Source: Edaphobacter sp. (GTDB lineage Bacteria > Acidobacteriota > Terriglobia > Terriglobales > Acidobacteriaceae). From it: a stretch of DNA of 32,378 bases. The DNA is taken from positions 1 through 32,378 of the forward strand of contig JAOAPB010000021.1 of assembly GCA_025462645.1 (NCBI GenBank), read 5' to 3'. A model generated the notes under the pieces. It saw nothing but the letters and a program-made list of their open reading frames with translations, searched no databases and was not told the origin of the DNA. The translations under genes were made by a program, and so were the position numbers. This document shows positions 18,505-26,949 of this stretch, piece by piece. Position 1 is the first letter of the stretch. Every line of letters begins with the position of its first letter.

Positions 18505-18569
18505 GCTTTGGAAAAATGAAATTCTGCTGCGACACGATGTGCTTTCAGGAAATGAAGTCCTGCTGCGAC
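18505..18569 (+). repeat. Two-copy direct repeat, 36-bp period, in the receptor leader
   Basis: Two 29-bp copies, at 18505-18533 and 18541-18569, agree at 23 of 29 positions. Both begin GCTTT, share AAATGAA, and end CTGCTGCGAC. They lie just downstream of the candidate promoter and about 95 bases before the receptor start codon, so they would be transcribed as part of the 5' leader. Confidence 0.7.
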
Positions 18570-18662
18570 GCACAGACCCGTAAAAAAACCGGGCAACAGT
18601 CAAGCTCTGATTGGTCGCCGTAGCGGAACGAAGACAAGCGTTTGACTTAGGAGGCGAAAGAG

Positions 18663-21600
18663 ATGTTCAAAAGGGTACGGTCCAACTGGAAACTTCTGCC
18701 GGCACTGCTGATAGCCATAATCTTTAGCGGTACAGCCATAGCACAACTCACAACGGCCACCATCATCGGAACCGTCACCGACTCGACCGGTGCGGTCATC
18801 CCCGGTGCTTCGGTGACTGCCATGAACGTGGATACGAACTTTACACGCACCGTGCCCAGCGGGTCAGACGGAACGTACCGGCTCGAATTCCTGCCGATCG
18901 GCAGATATGAGCTGAAGATCAGCGCCGGTGGTTTTAAGGGGTACTCGCAATCCAACATCACGCTGAACCTGAACGATCAGTTGCGCAACGATGTCGCGCT
19001 GTCCCTGGGCAACACCTCGGAGACGATCACCGTGACCGACGCGCCGAGCCTCGTGCAGTCGTCCGCTGCCAGCCTTGGCCGCGTCATCGATAACACCGAG
19101 GTAGACAACCTGCCGATCGTCGGTCGCAACGTATACGATCTGCTTGCCCTCACAGCCGGCGTCCAGAGCAGCACGCAGAACAACGTGATCGGCTATCCGC
19201 AGCAGGTCGTCTACATCAACGGAGGCACGGACAACTTCGTCGGCTCCGTGAGCTACTACCTCGACGGCGGTCTCAACATGACCAGCCTCCGCAACACGGG
19301 CAACATTCTGCCCAACCCCGACGCGCTGCAGGAGTTCAACGTCCAGACCAACAACTACAACGCACTCTATGGCCGCATGTCCGCCGGCCTGGTAAACGTA
19401 GTTACCAAATCAGGAACGAACAAGTTTCACGGTTCTATCTTCGAATTTCTCCGCAACGACCGCTTGAACGCGCTTCCCTATCGTTTTACGACCAAGAGCG
19501 CCTATCACCGCAACCAGTTTGGAGCGACTCTGGGCGGACCCATCTGGCGCGATAAGACCTTCTTCTTCGGAACCTATGGCGGCCTTAGACAGTCGACCCC
19601 CACGAGCGTCTCCGCTGCCGTCGTTCCAACTGCCGCGGAACGTACGGGTGACTTCAGCGCTGATCTGCCTGCGAATCTGCCGGCCAACTATGGCTGCGAC
19701 GCCGCTTCGGCCGCTGATGTCGCGGCAGGAAGGTATATTGCCTGCAACCCGGTTACAAAGAAACCCTTCGCAAACAATAAAGTCACGACGCTTGATCCAA
19801 CGGCTCAGAACATCATCAACAAATACATCCCCCTGCCGAACGCTCAAAATCTTTCGACTCCCTTCTTCAACAGATGGACCGGGTATACCCCTGCCGTAAT
19901 GAATACGGATGAATTTCTCATCAAGGTTGACCACAACCTCACCCCCAGCCAGCGCGTCTCGGTGAGCTACTTCAACACCAGCGGCATCCAACAGCAGAGC
20001 CCCGGCGGCAACCTCGTCTGGTCGCAGCAGAACTATAGCTGGCGGCAGCAGAATGGGAACGTCAGCCATACCTGGACTATCAGTCCCACGAAGATCAACC
20101 AGATCTGGCTCAACTACACCCGCATGCTCGCAGGTCGTATAAATACTCCGGGCGTCTCCCTCGGCGACCTCGGCTCGTCATTCACCGCTCAGGGCACGCC
20201 GTCGCTCCCGCAGATCACTGTAACCAACTACTTCACCATGGCACAGTCGATCGCTGGCCCCAAGGCTGGCACCAACTTCTACTCGCTCCGCGACGTCTAC
20301 AGCTGGAACAGGGGCAAGCACGCCATCGCATTCGGCGGTGAAGGTTCCCTCAACAAGGATATCCAGCAGACGCTGCTCAACAACTACGGTGTGTTCACCT
20401 TTAACGGTACGCGAGCCGTTACCGGCTGTACCGTAGGAACCAGCTCTACTCCCTGCCCAGCCCGCGCACAAAACGGCCTGGTTGATTTCATGCTTGGCCT
20501 GCCAGCCACCATGGGCCAGGATACCCCGGTAACGGCCATCGATAACATCTGGTTCTACGGTCTCTTCCTGCAGGACGACTACAAGATCACGCCAACCCTG
20601 ACTCTTAATCTAGGTCTTCGCTGGGATGTACAGCCCGCGCCGACGGAGCCGCAGAATCGTCTGTCGACCTGGGTTCCCGGAGCCCAGTCCACGGTCATCC
20701 CGAACGCTCCGGCCGGGTTGCTCTTCGTCGGCGACTCCTACAAAAACAAGACGCTGCCGCGCGGCATGGTCGACACTCGCTACCATCACATCTCCCCGCG
20801 TGTCGGCTTTGCCTGGGATCCTTATGGCAACGGCCACACTGCCATAAGAGGAGCCGGAGGCCTCTTCTACGGCAGCGTCTCAGGCAACGAGTGGAATGCG
20901 AACTCCAACTTCCTTCCCTTCGCGGTCCGCAACACCTACTCCAACGTCACTTCGCTTACGGATGTCTACTCCGACAAGACGAACTTCCCCAACGGGAATC
21001 CTTATCCCTACACCTATAGCCCCACCAACGCGCGTTTCATCTATCCCGCGTCGCTCCAGGGCATCGACCCTGCGTATCAGTGGCCCTACACCTACCAGTT
21101 CAACCTGTCGGTCCAGCAGCAGTTCACCCGTGATTTCGCAATGACAGTAAGCTATGTCAGCACGCTAAGCCACGATGTGCCGTTCGCTCCCGACCTCAAC
21201 TACCCCATCTGGTCATCGACAGCGAAAAGCGGCGATCAGAATACGCGTCGCCCATATGGCACACAGACCGCAAATCAGAAGCAGGGTCTATCAACCGTAA
21301 ACATTATCCAGTCCAAGCAGAAGGCCAACTACCACGGTCTCCAGGTCGACGTTGAAAAGCGGATGGGCCACGGCGTTAGCATCAAGAGCTTCTACGTCTG
21401 GTCGCGAACGATGAGCAGCGCCCAGGTCAACAACAGCGGAGCCGTGGTTAATAGTGTTCAGGATGCGAACCACATGGAGCAGGAGTACGGACGCAGCGAC
21501 ACCGACGTCCGGCACCGGTCGCAGACCTCGATCATATGGCAGCCGAACTACTTTGCGAGTCGGGGCCTGTTGACTCGTTCTCTATTGAATGGCTGGACTC

Positions 21601-22088
21601 TCTCCGGAATCATCGCATTCCAAAGCGGTTCACCGTTCACCGTCCTCACCGGCGCAGACACCAACTTCGACGGCATCACCTATGACCGCGCGAATGTCGT
21701 GGCCGGACAACCCTTCAGAAACTCCAACTACAATCACGTCGACACAACGTCGAAGTTCTTCAATGTGAATGCCTTCTGTGTCTACAGCACGAGCTGCCAG
21801 GGTATCGGACCCGGTGGATCGGACGGCAACTCCCGGCGCAATGAATACTCAGGTCCCGGCGCCAAGAACGTCAATGCCGCGATCTTCCGGAACTTCAAGC
21901 TTTGGGAGAGTGTTCAATTGCAGGGCAGGGTCGAAGCGACAAACGTCTTCAACTTTCCCAATTTCAGCTTCGGTACCGGGGTTGGTCCGACGGTCAACAT
22001 CAACAATGCATCGGCAGGAACAATCGCTTCGAATCCCTCGACTTTCCCAATGCGGCAGCTTCAGGTCGGCGCCCGCATCCTCTTCTAG
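18663..22088 (+). CDS. TonB-dependent receptor with carboxypeptidase-regulatory-like N-terminal domain (Oar-like)
   Basis: 1141 residues, typical of acidobacterial receptors of this type. A signal peptide (MFKRVRSNWKLLPALLIAII, cleavage near IAQ) is followed by a carboxypeptidase-regulatory-like beta-sandwich (about 30-115: IIGTVTDSTGAVIPGASV, YRLEFLPIGRYELKI). A plug domain comes next (VDNLPIVGRNVYDLLALTAGV; VNVVTKSGTNKFHG), then a long beta-barrel ending in the aromatic residue F (LQVGARILF), as outer-membrane barrels do. It should import a ligand through the outer membrane using TonB energy; next to GH2/GH105 the ligand is probably an oligosaccharide. AGGAGG eight bases upstream of the ATG is a strong ribosome site. 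There is no SusD-like partner. Confidence 0.94.
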   Translation: MFKRVRSNWKLLPALLIAIIFSGTAIAQLTTATIIGTVTDSTGAVIPGASVTAMNVDTNFTRTVPSGSDGTYRLEFLPIGRYELKISAGGFKGYSQSNITLNLNDQLRNDVALSLGNTSETITVTDAPSLVQSSAASLGRVIDNTEVDNLPIVGRNVYDLLALTAGVQSSTQNNVIGYPQQVVYINGGTDNFVGSVSYYLDGGLNMTSLRNTGNILPNPDALQEFNVQTNNYNALYGRMSAGLVNVVTKSGTNKFHGSIFEFLRNDRLNALPYRFTTKSAYHRNQFGATLGGPIWRDKTFFFGTYGGLRQSTPTSVSAAVVPTAAERTGDFSADLPANLPANYGCDAASAADVAAGRYIACNPVTKKPFANNKVTTLDPTAQNIINKYIPLPNAQNLSTPFFNRWTGYTPAVMNTDEFLIKVDHNLTPSQRVSVSYFNTSGIQQQSPGGNLVWSQQNYSWRQQNGNVSHTWTISPTKINQIWLNYTRMLAGRINTPGVSLGDLGSSFTAQGTPSLPQITVTNYFTMAQSIAGPKAGTNFYSLRDVYSWNRGKHAIAFGGEGSLNKDIQQTLLNNYGVFTFNGTRAVTGCTVGTSSTPCPARAQNGLVDFMLGLPATMGQDTPVTAIDNIWFYGLFLQDDYKITPTLTLNLGLRWDVQPAPTEPQNRLSTWVPGAQSTVIPNAPAGLLFVGDSYKNKTLPRGMVDTRYHHISPRVGFAWDPYGNGHTAIRGAGGLFYGSVSGNEWNANSNFLPFAVRNTYSNVTSLTDVYSDKTNFPNGNPYPYTYSPTNARFIYPASLQGIDPAYQWPYTYQFNLSVQQQFTRDFAMTVSYVSTLSHDVPFAPDLNYPIWSSTAKSGDQNTRRPYGTQTANQKQGLSTVNIIQSKQKANYHGLQVDVEKRMGHGVSIKSFYVWSRTMSSAQVNNSGAVVNSVQDANHMEQEYGRSDTDVRHRSQTSIIWQPNYFASRGLLTRSLLNGWTLSGIIAFQSGSPFTVLTGADTNFDGITYDRANVVAGQPFRNSNYNHVDTTSKFFNVNAFCVYSTSCQGIGPGGSDGNSRRNEYSGPGAKNVNAAIFRNFKLWESVQLQGRVEATNVFNFPNFSFGTGVGPTVNINNASAGTIASNPSTFPMRQLQVGARILF

Positions 22089-22100
22089 GCTCACCTAACC

Positions 22101-22142
22101 TCCGGGGCACCCCTGTAACAGGGTGCCCCGGATTTTTCATTT
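22101..22142 (+). terminator. Strong intrinsic terminator after the TonB-dependent receptor
   Basis: A perfect 12-bp stem, TCCGGGGCACCC (22101-22112) with GGGTGCCCCGGA (22121-22132), has an 8-nt loop and is followed by TTTTTCATTT. It starts 13 bases after the receptor stop codon. Confidence 0.93.
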
Positions 22143-22248
22143 AAGGGCAAAGCCTCATCCAATTTTGAGATCCCTCCGTCAAATGAAGATGCAGTTCCCT
22201 GCTCCGGTATAGTTAGTCTTCCGGCTTTAATCATCTGGAGGTAGTTCT

Positions 22249-23778
22249 GTGCGAGTTCGAAATGTACTTGCGGTGGCCCTAATGTTCGGAACCATCTTGT
22301 GCGCAGCCAACGCACAAGACCTCGCGAGCTTCGAGAAACGAACAACGGTAAAGGTACTGCCGAACGGCCTCACGCTGATCGTCTGCGAGCGCCCCGAGGC
22401 TCCGGTCTTCAGCTTCTACACGCTGGTAGACGCAGGCTCCGCCGACGACCCGCTCGGCGACAGCGGCCTCGCCCACATGTTCGAGCACATGGCCTTCAAG
22501 GGAACCACCGAGATCGGCACAACGAACTACCCAGCCGAGAAGATAGCCTTGGCCAAGGTTGAGATCGCCTACGCCGCCTACGACGCCGAATTCCGCAAGC
22601 GTGTAGGGCAGGACCCCACGAAGCTGGAGAACCTGAAGAAGGCCTTCCAGGAGGCCCAGGCCGACGCGCAGAAGTTCGTCATCCCCAACCAGTTCTCCGA
22701 GATCGCCGAGCAGAACGGAGCCGTCGGCATCAACGCCTCCACCGGCGAAGACTCCACCCAATACTTCTGGAGCATGCCCTCCAACCGCCTCGAACTCTGG
22801 GCCTACCTTGAGAGCCAGCGCATCGGCCAACCCGTCCAGCGCGAGTTCTACAAGGAGCGCGACGTCGTCCAGGAGGAGCGCCGCATGCGCATCGACTCCG
22901 CTCCCATCGGCCGCATGGTCGAGCAGTTCCTCGCCACCGCCTATGTAGCGCATCCCTACGGTCGCAGCGGCGTCGGCTGGGAGAGCGAGATCAGCCAGGT
23001 CAACGCCACGGAAGCCGAGGCCTTCCACAAAAAATACTACGTCCCCTCGAACATCGTCATCGCAGTCGTAGGCGACCTGAAGTCATCGGAGACCATGCCC
23101 GTCCTCGAGCGTTACTTCTCGAAGATCCCCCCCGGCCCCAGACCCGAGCCGATGACCACCATCGAGCCGCCGCAGTTCGCCGAGAAGTCCGTCGTCATCA
23201 AGGAGGCGACACAGCCCTTCTACATCGAGGGCTACCATCGCCCCGACTACCGCGACCCCGACGACTCCGTCTACGATGCCATCACGGACATCTTCTCCAA
23301 CGGACGCACCGCCCGCCTCTATCGCAGCCTGGTACGCGATCAAAAGATCGCCGCCGCTGGCGAAGGCTTCAGCGGCTTCCCCGGTCAGAAGTTCCCTGGC
23401 CTCTTCGCCGTCTACGCGGTTCCCCTCCCCGGCCACACCCCCGAGGAGATGCGCGAAGCAATCCACAAGGAGCTCGACCGCCTGAAGAACGAGGACGTCT
23501 CCGATGAAGAGCTGGCCCGCTTCAAAACTCGCGCTCAAGCCGACCTCCTCCGCGGCCTCGCCGACAACGACGGCCTCGCCCACCAACTAGCCGAATATCA
23601 GACACGCTTCGGCGACTGGCGCCAACTATTCCGCGAGCTCGACAAGATCAATGCCGTCACCAAGGCAGACGTTCGCCGCGTAGCCAATAAGATCTTCATC
23701 GACAGCAACCGCACCAGCGCAAGGATTGAGTTCGTAGCGCCGCAGAAGACAGCCAAGAGCACGGGAGGTGCTGAGTGA
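22249..23778 (+). CDS. M16-family zinc metallopeptidase (catalytic subunit type)
   Basis: 509 residues from a GTG start preceded by GGAGG at good spacing. A signal peptide (MRVRNVLAVALMFGTILCAANAQ) indicates export to the periplasm. The inverted zinc motif HxxEH is H76-x-x-E79-H80 in GLAHMFEHMAFKGT, and the third ligand is probably E209 or E210 in ERDVVQEERRM. The gap between HxxEH and that glutamate is about 130 residues, against roughly 75 in most family members. The excess is a charged helical insertion at about 96-145. The second M16 domain follows (to about 490) with RLYRSLVRDQKIAAAGEGF. The family degrades peptides enclosed in a clamshell chamber. The gene overlaps the next M16 gene by 4 bases, so the products probably work as a pair. 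Confidence 0.92.
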   Translation: MRVRNVLAVALMFGTILCAANAQDLASFEKRTTVKVLPNGLTLIVCERPEAPVFSFYTLVDAGSADDPLGDSGLAHMFEHMAFKGTTEIGTTNYPAEKIALAKVEIAYAAYDAEFRKRVGQDPTKLENLKKAFQEAQADAQKFVIPNQFSEIAEQNGAVGINASTGEDSTQYFWSMPSNRLELWAYLESQRIGQPVQREFYKERDVVQEERRMRIDSAPIGRMVEQFLATAYVAHPYGRSGVGWESEISQVNATEAEAFHKKYYVPSNIVIAVVGDLKSSETMPVLERYFSKIPPGPRPEPMTTIEPPQFAEKSVVIKEATQPFYIEGYHRPDYRDPDDSVYDAITDIFSNGRTARLYRSLVRDQKIAAAGEGFSGFPGQKFPGLFAVYAVPLPGHTPEEMREAIHKELDRLKNEDVSDEELARFKTRAQADLLRGLADNDGLAHQLAEYQTRFGDWRQLFRELDKINAVTKADVRRVANKIFIDSNRTSARIEFVAPQKTAKSTGGAE

Positions 23779-25271
23779 AGAACTTTATGAATCGACTGTC
23801 CGCACCTCTGGGCCTTTTCCTGGCCGGACATCTCGCGCTGGCGCAGACGCCCGCAAAACCCGCGCCCGCCCCAAAACCCAGCACGACAACTCCTTCCGCG
23901 CAGCCCTGGAAGAAGATCCCGATCCCGCCCCTCCACGCCTTCAAGCCAGCACAACCCAGACGCGTCGAGCTGGCCAATGGCCTCGTCATCTTCCTCCAGG
24001 AGGATCATGAACTGCCCTTCATCAACGGAACCATCCTGATTCGCGGTGGAAGCCGTGACGAACCGGCAGCCAAGATCGGTCTGGTCTCGCTCTATGGCCA
24101 GACCTGGCGAACCAGCGGAACCGCTACCCTCGACGGCGACAAGCTCGACGACCAGCTGGAAGCCAAAGCGGCCCGCATCGAAACCAATGGCGGCTCCGCA
24201 AATACCAGCGTCCGCTGGTCCAGCCTCAAAAAAGACTTCGACTCCGTCTTCTCCTCCACGCTGGACGTACTCCTTCATCCAGCCTTCAAGGCCGATAAGC
24301 TGCAACTCGCCAAGCGCCAGCTCGAAACCGGCATCTCCCGCCGCAACGACGACGCCAGTGGAATCGCAATCCGCGAAGCCCTCAAGCTCGCCTACGGACC
24401 CACCAATCCCTACGCCCGCCAGCCCGAGTATGCCACCGTCGAAGCCGTCACCCTCGACGACTTCAAGGCCTGGCACGACCGCACCGTCGTACCCAACAAC
24501 ATCATCATCGGAGTCTCCGGAGACTTCGACAGCGCCGCCATGGAAGCGAAGCTCCGTGCCGCCTTCGAACCCCTGCCCCGCGGCACCGAGTTCAAGACCG
24601 CACCTATCACCTTCACCGATCCCAAACACGCCGTCTACTTCGTCAACAAAGACGACGTCAATCAATCCAACGTCTTCATCGTTGGCCTCGGCACCGAGCG
24701 CCGCAATCCCGACTACTACGCCCTTAGCGTCATGAACGAGATCTTCTCTGGAGGCTTCGGCTCCCGCGTCGTCCAGAACGTCCGCACCAAACTCGGCCTC
24801 GCCTACGGCGTAGGCGGAACCTTCAGCGCCTCCTACGATCACCCCGGAGTCTTCTACGTCGAGGCAGGCACCAAGAGCGCCAGCACCGTAGCCGCCACCA
24901 AGGCCATGCTCGACGAGGTCAACCGCCTCAAGACCGACCCTCCAACCCCCTCCGAGCTCAGCAAAGCCAAGGACCAGGTCCTCAACTCCTTCATCTTCAA
25001 CTACGACTCCCCAGAGAAAACGCTGAACGAGCAGGTGACACTAGCCTTCTACGGCTACCCCTCCGACTTCCTCGAGAAGTACAAGACCGGCATCGAGAAG
25101 GTCACCTCCGCCGACGTCTCCCGCGTAGCCAACAAATACGTGGACCCCTCCAAACTAGCCATCATCGTCGTAGGCAATGACTCCGAGATCAAACCCAAGC
25201 TAGACACCCTCGGCCCAGTCACCCCCATCGACATCACCATCCCCCCACCCCCCGGCAAGCCGGCAAAGTAA
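23775..25271 (+). CDS. M16-family peptidase homologue lacking the zinc motif (partner subunit)
   Basis: 498 residues. The start is GTG at 23775, overlapping the previous stop as GTGA, with GGGAGG upstream: classic translational coupling. A signal peptide (about 1-26, ending LALAQ) is followed by an Ala/Pro/Lys linker. Where HxxEH should be, the sequence reads GLVSLYGQTWRTSGT, so the zinc ligands are missing. The C-terminal half retains RTKLGLAYGVGGTFS, the arginine/tyrosine substrate-binding segment. This division between a catalytic and a non-catalytic substrate-binding subunit is known from mitochondrial processing peptidase and from bacterial M16 heterodimers. I infer a heterodimer with the upstream product. 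Confidence 0.9.
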   Translation: MKNFMNRLSAPLGLFLAGHLALAQTPAKPAPAPKPSTTTPSAQPWKKIPIPPLHAFKPAQPRRVELANGLVIFLQEDHELPFINGTILIRGGSRDEPAAKIGLVSLYGQTWRTSGTATLDGDKLDDQLEAKAARIETNGGSANTSVRWSSLKKDFDSVFSSTLDVLLHPAFKADKLQLAKRQLETGISRRNDDASGIAIREALKLAYGPTNPYARQPEYATVEAVTLDDFKAWHDRTVVPNNIIIGVSGDFDSAAMEAKLRAAFEPLPRGTEFKTAPITFTDPKHAVYFVNKDDVNQSNVFIVGLGTERRNPDYYALSVMNEIFSGGFGSRVVQNVRTKLGLAYGVGGTFSASYDHPGVFYVEAGTKSASTVAATKAMLDEVNRLKTDPPTPSELSKAKDQVLNSFIFNYDSPEKTLNEQVTLAFYGYPSDFLEKYKTGIEKVTSADVSRVANKYVDPSKLAIIVVGNDSEIKPKLDTLGPVTPIDITIPPPPGKPAK

Positions 25272-25312
25272 CCACATCGAAAAGCCTTATATCGGGAACA
25301 AAGGATAATTAG

Positions 25313-26266
25313 ATGCTTTACCCTATTTCTGAACCGATACCGGATTCGGTTGATGGCCTGTTCGGATACATCGACGACGAGGGCAGAGTTGTCGTTCCGC
25401 CCTTGTACTCAGGGTGTGCCCACTTCTCCGAGGGTAAAGCGTCAGTACTTGATTCAGCGGGCAAAAGTGGATTCATCGATGGTCAAGGAAACCTAGTGAT
25501 CTCTCACCGCTTCGGAGGACTTGGAAGATTTCATGGAGGCCTGTGCTCAATTGATGGCGGTTATATCGATCATTACGGAGACTGGAATATCGAGCCAGGT
25601 TTTCTAGTAGCGAGCGCGTTTTCAGAAGGGCGGGCATTTGCCTCGACGGATGGCGAGACATTTGGGTTCATTGATTTCACAGGGCAGTTTGTCATTCACC
25701 CTAACTTTCGACCGTGTCGTCATTTTAGTGAGGGCCTGGCTGCTGTTTGCATTGATGATCACTGGGGATATATCGACCACGACGGGAATATGACAATCCC
25801 AGCGGTATTTGAAGGCCCATATGCAACCTGTTTTTGCGACGGTTTGGCAGGTGTCCGTATTGACGAACATTGGGGATTCATCAACCGTAAAGGTTGTTTT
25901 GTTGTAAAGCCAGAGTATGAAGAACTAAGACCGTTTTCTGAAGGCTATGCTTGTGTCAAGAGGTGTGGAAAATGGGGTCTAATCGATGGAGAAGGGCATC
26001 CAGTTGTTGCTTGCCGGTTTGATGAACTCAGGGGACCGAACGGTGGGATGGCTCCGGCAAAGAATGATGGCGTAGCTGGCTTCATATCGGGCAAGGGAGA
26101 ATGGTTGATTGAGCCGAAGTTCGACAAATGCTATGGCTTTTTCGGCAATCTGGCTGTTGTACGACATGGACAAGCGTTCAGCTATATTCGGAGAAATGGC
26201 GAGACTATCTGGACCTCTTCTCCCGGTGCACAAATCCAATATCCCCCTCCCCCCTTTTTTGTATAG
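25313..26266 (+). CDS. WG-repeat protein
   Basis: 317 residues built almost entirely from about nine WG-type repeats of roughly 30 residues each. Examples are FGYIDDEGRVVVPPLYSG, WGYIDHDGNMTIPAVFEG, WGFINRKGCFVVKPEYEE and WGLIDGEGHPVVACRFDE. Between them runs a recurrent 'FSEGLA-V' segment. There is no signal peptide or membrane segment, so it is probably cytoplasmic. WG repeats are common in bacteria, but their role is not settled. AAAGGA eight bases before the ATG supports the start. Base composition and codon use are clearly more AT-rich than the M16 and glmU genes on either side, which suggests transfer. Confidence 0.88.
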   Translation: MLYPISEPIPDSVDGLFGYIDDEGRVVVPPLYSGCAHFSEGKASVLDSAGKSGFIDGQGNLVISHRFGGLGRFHGGLCSIDGGYIDHYGDWNIEPGFLVASAFSEGRAFASTDGETFGFIDFTGQFVIHPNFRPCRHFSEGLAAVCIDDHWGYIDHDGNMTIPAVFEGPYATCFCDGLAGVRIDEHWGFINRKGCFVVKPEYEELRPFSEGYACVKRCGKWGLIDGEGHPVVACRFDELRGPNGGMAPAKNDGVAGFISGKGEWLIEPKFDKCYGFFGNLAVVRHGQAFSYIRRNGETIWTSSPGAQIQYPPPPFFV

Positions 26267-26673
26267 AAGTATGTGGCGGGTGGCCCATACATAATGACCT
26301 CACATTCGAGTGCCCGGCTTACGTCCAGGCGCCCTTCTTCCAGATTTCCACAAAAAACACGCCATTTCCACAGAAATAAAAGTGCAGAACCCACTGACAT
26401 TCATATCCACCCGGAGTATCTTACGAATCACCGGAAGAGCAATCTTCCAGAAGGAGAGAGCAGAAAAGGAACCATCAGGAGAATCGGCAACGAGACTCAC
26501 GTGGAACTCAGGCAACTGGATGACGCGGATGGAATCAGCGAAGCTCTTACAGAGGAATCGAGCAGCGGACGAGCACAGGAAGCGGGGCAACTCGCAGGTC
26601 CTGAAGAAATCCGAGGCAACAGGAGACTGTGATCCGGTGTCCGAACCGGATCTCCGAAAATCGGAACAGCAAT

Positions 26674-26704
26674 GGGGGCGATACTCGCAAGAGATATTGC
26701 CCCC
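26674..26704 (+). other. Stable RNA-type hairpin with GCAA tetraloop
   Basis: GGGGGCGATA (26674-26683) pairs with TATTGCCCCC (26695-26704) with one G-U. Inside it CTC/GAG closes a GCAA tetraloop (26687-26690), and a single A (26694) bulges out. That makes a 13-bp hairpin with a GNRA loop. The following TTGCTATTT is a poor terminator tail, so this may be a leader element or terminator. Confidence 0.6.
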
Positions 26705-26798
26705 TTGCTATTTAAGCCGGCTATACAAATGCTGCAGCCCGGTTTTCCACAGCCATCCCTTGACGCCGCTGATAACCTTAACCTAGGAACTAATGCAC

Positions 26799-26821
26799 AA
26801 GCCCGGTCACAAGCCGGGCTT
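26799..26821. repeat. Inverted repeat upstream of glmU
   Basis: AAGCCCGG (26799-26806) and CCGGGCTT (26814-26821) form a perfect 8-bp stem with a 7-nt loop. No T-run follows on either strand. Confidence 0.55.
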
Positions 26822-26949
26822 CACTCGTTAACTCGCTCCGGGCTGAAGTCCGGACTTAACTAACTTGTATTGAATACTTTGCATACTTTAGTGCGGGGTG
26901 GGGATGCCCTGTGTAACCCATCAAAGACCACATGAGAAGATAGCCACAC

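Larger units (their letters stand above)
26267..26949. other. 683-bp gap between the WG-repeat gene and glmU, rich in hairpins
   Basis: I see no convincing gene; frames such as 26310-26786 have odd composition and no recognisable domain. The region contains several inverted repeats: GATCCGG/CCGGATC (26631-26652), a long GNRA-capped hairpin (26674-26704), AAGCCCGG/CCGGGCTT (26799-26821) and the 12-bp palindrome AAGTCCGGACTT about 15 bases further on. ATACTTT is repeated twice just before the glmU leader. It must hold the glmU promoter, but no -35/-10 pair stands out. Confidence 0.5.

Noticed and set aside
26310..26786. 158-codon plus-strand frame upstream of glmU
   Set aside because: No family resemblance, and it spans two strong hairpins.
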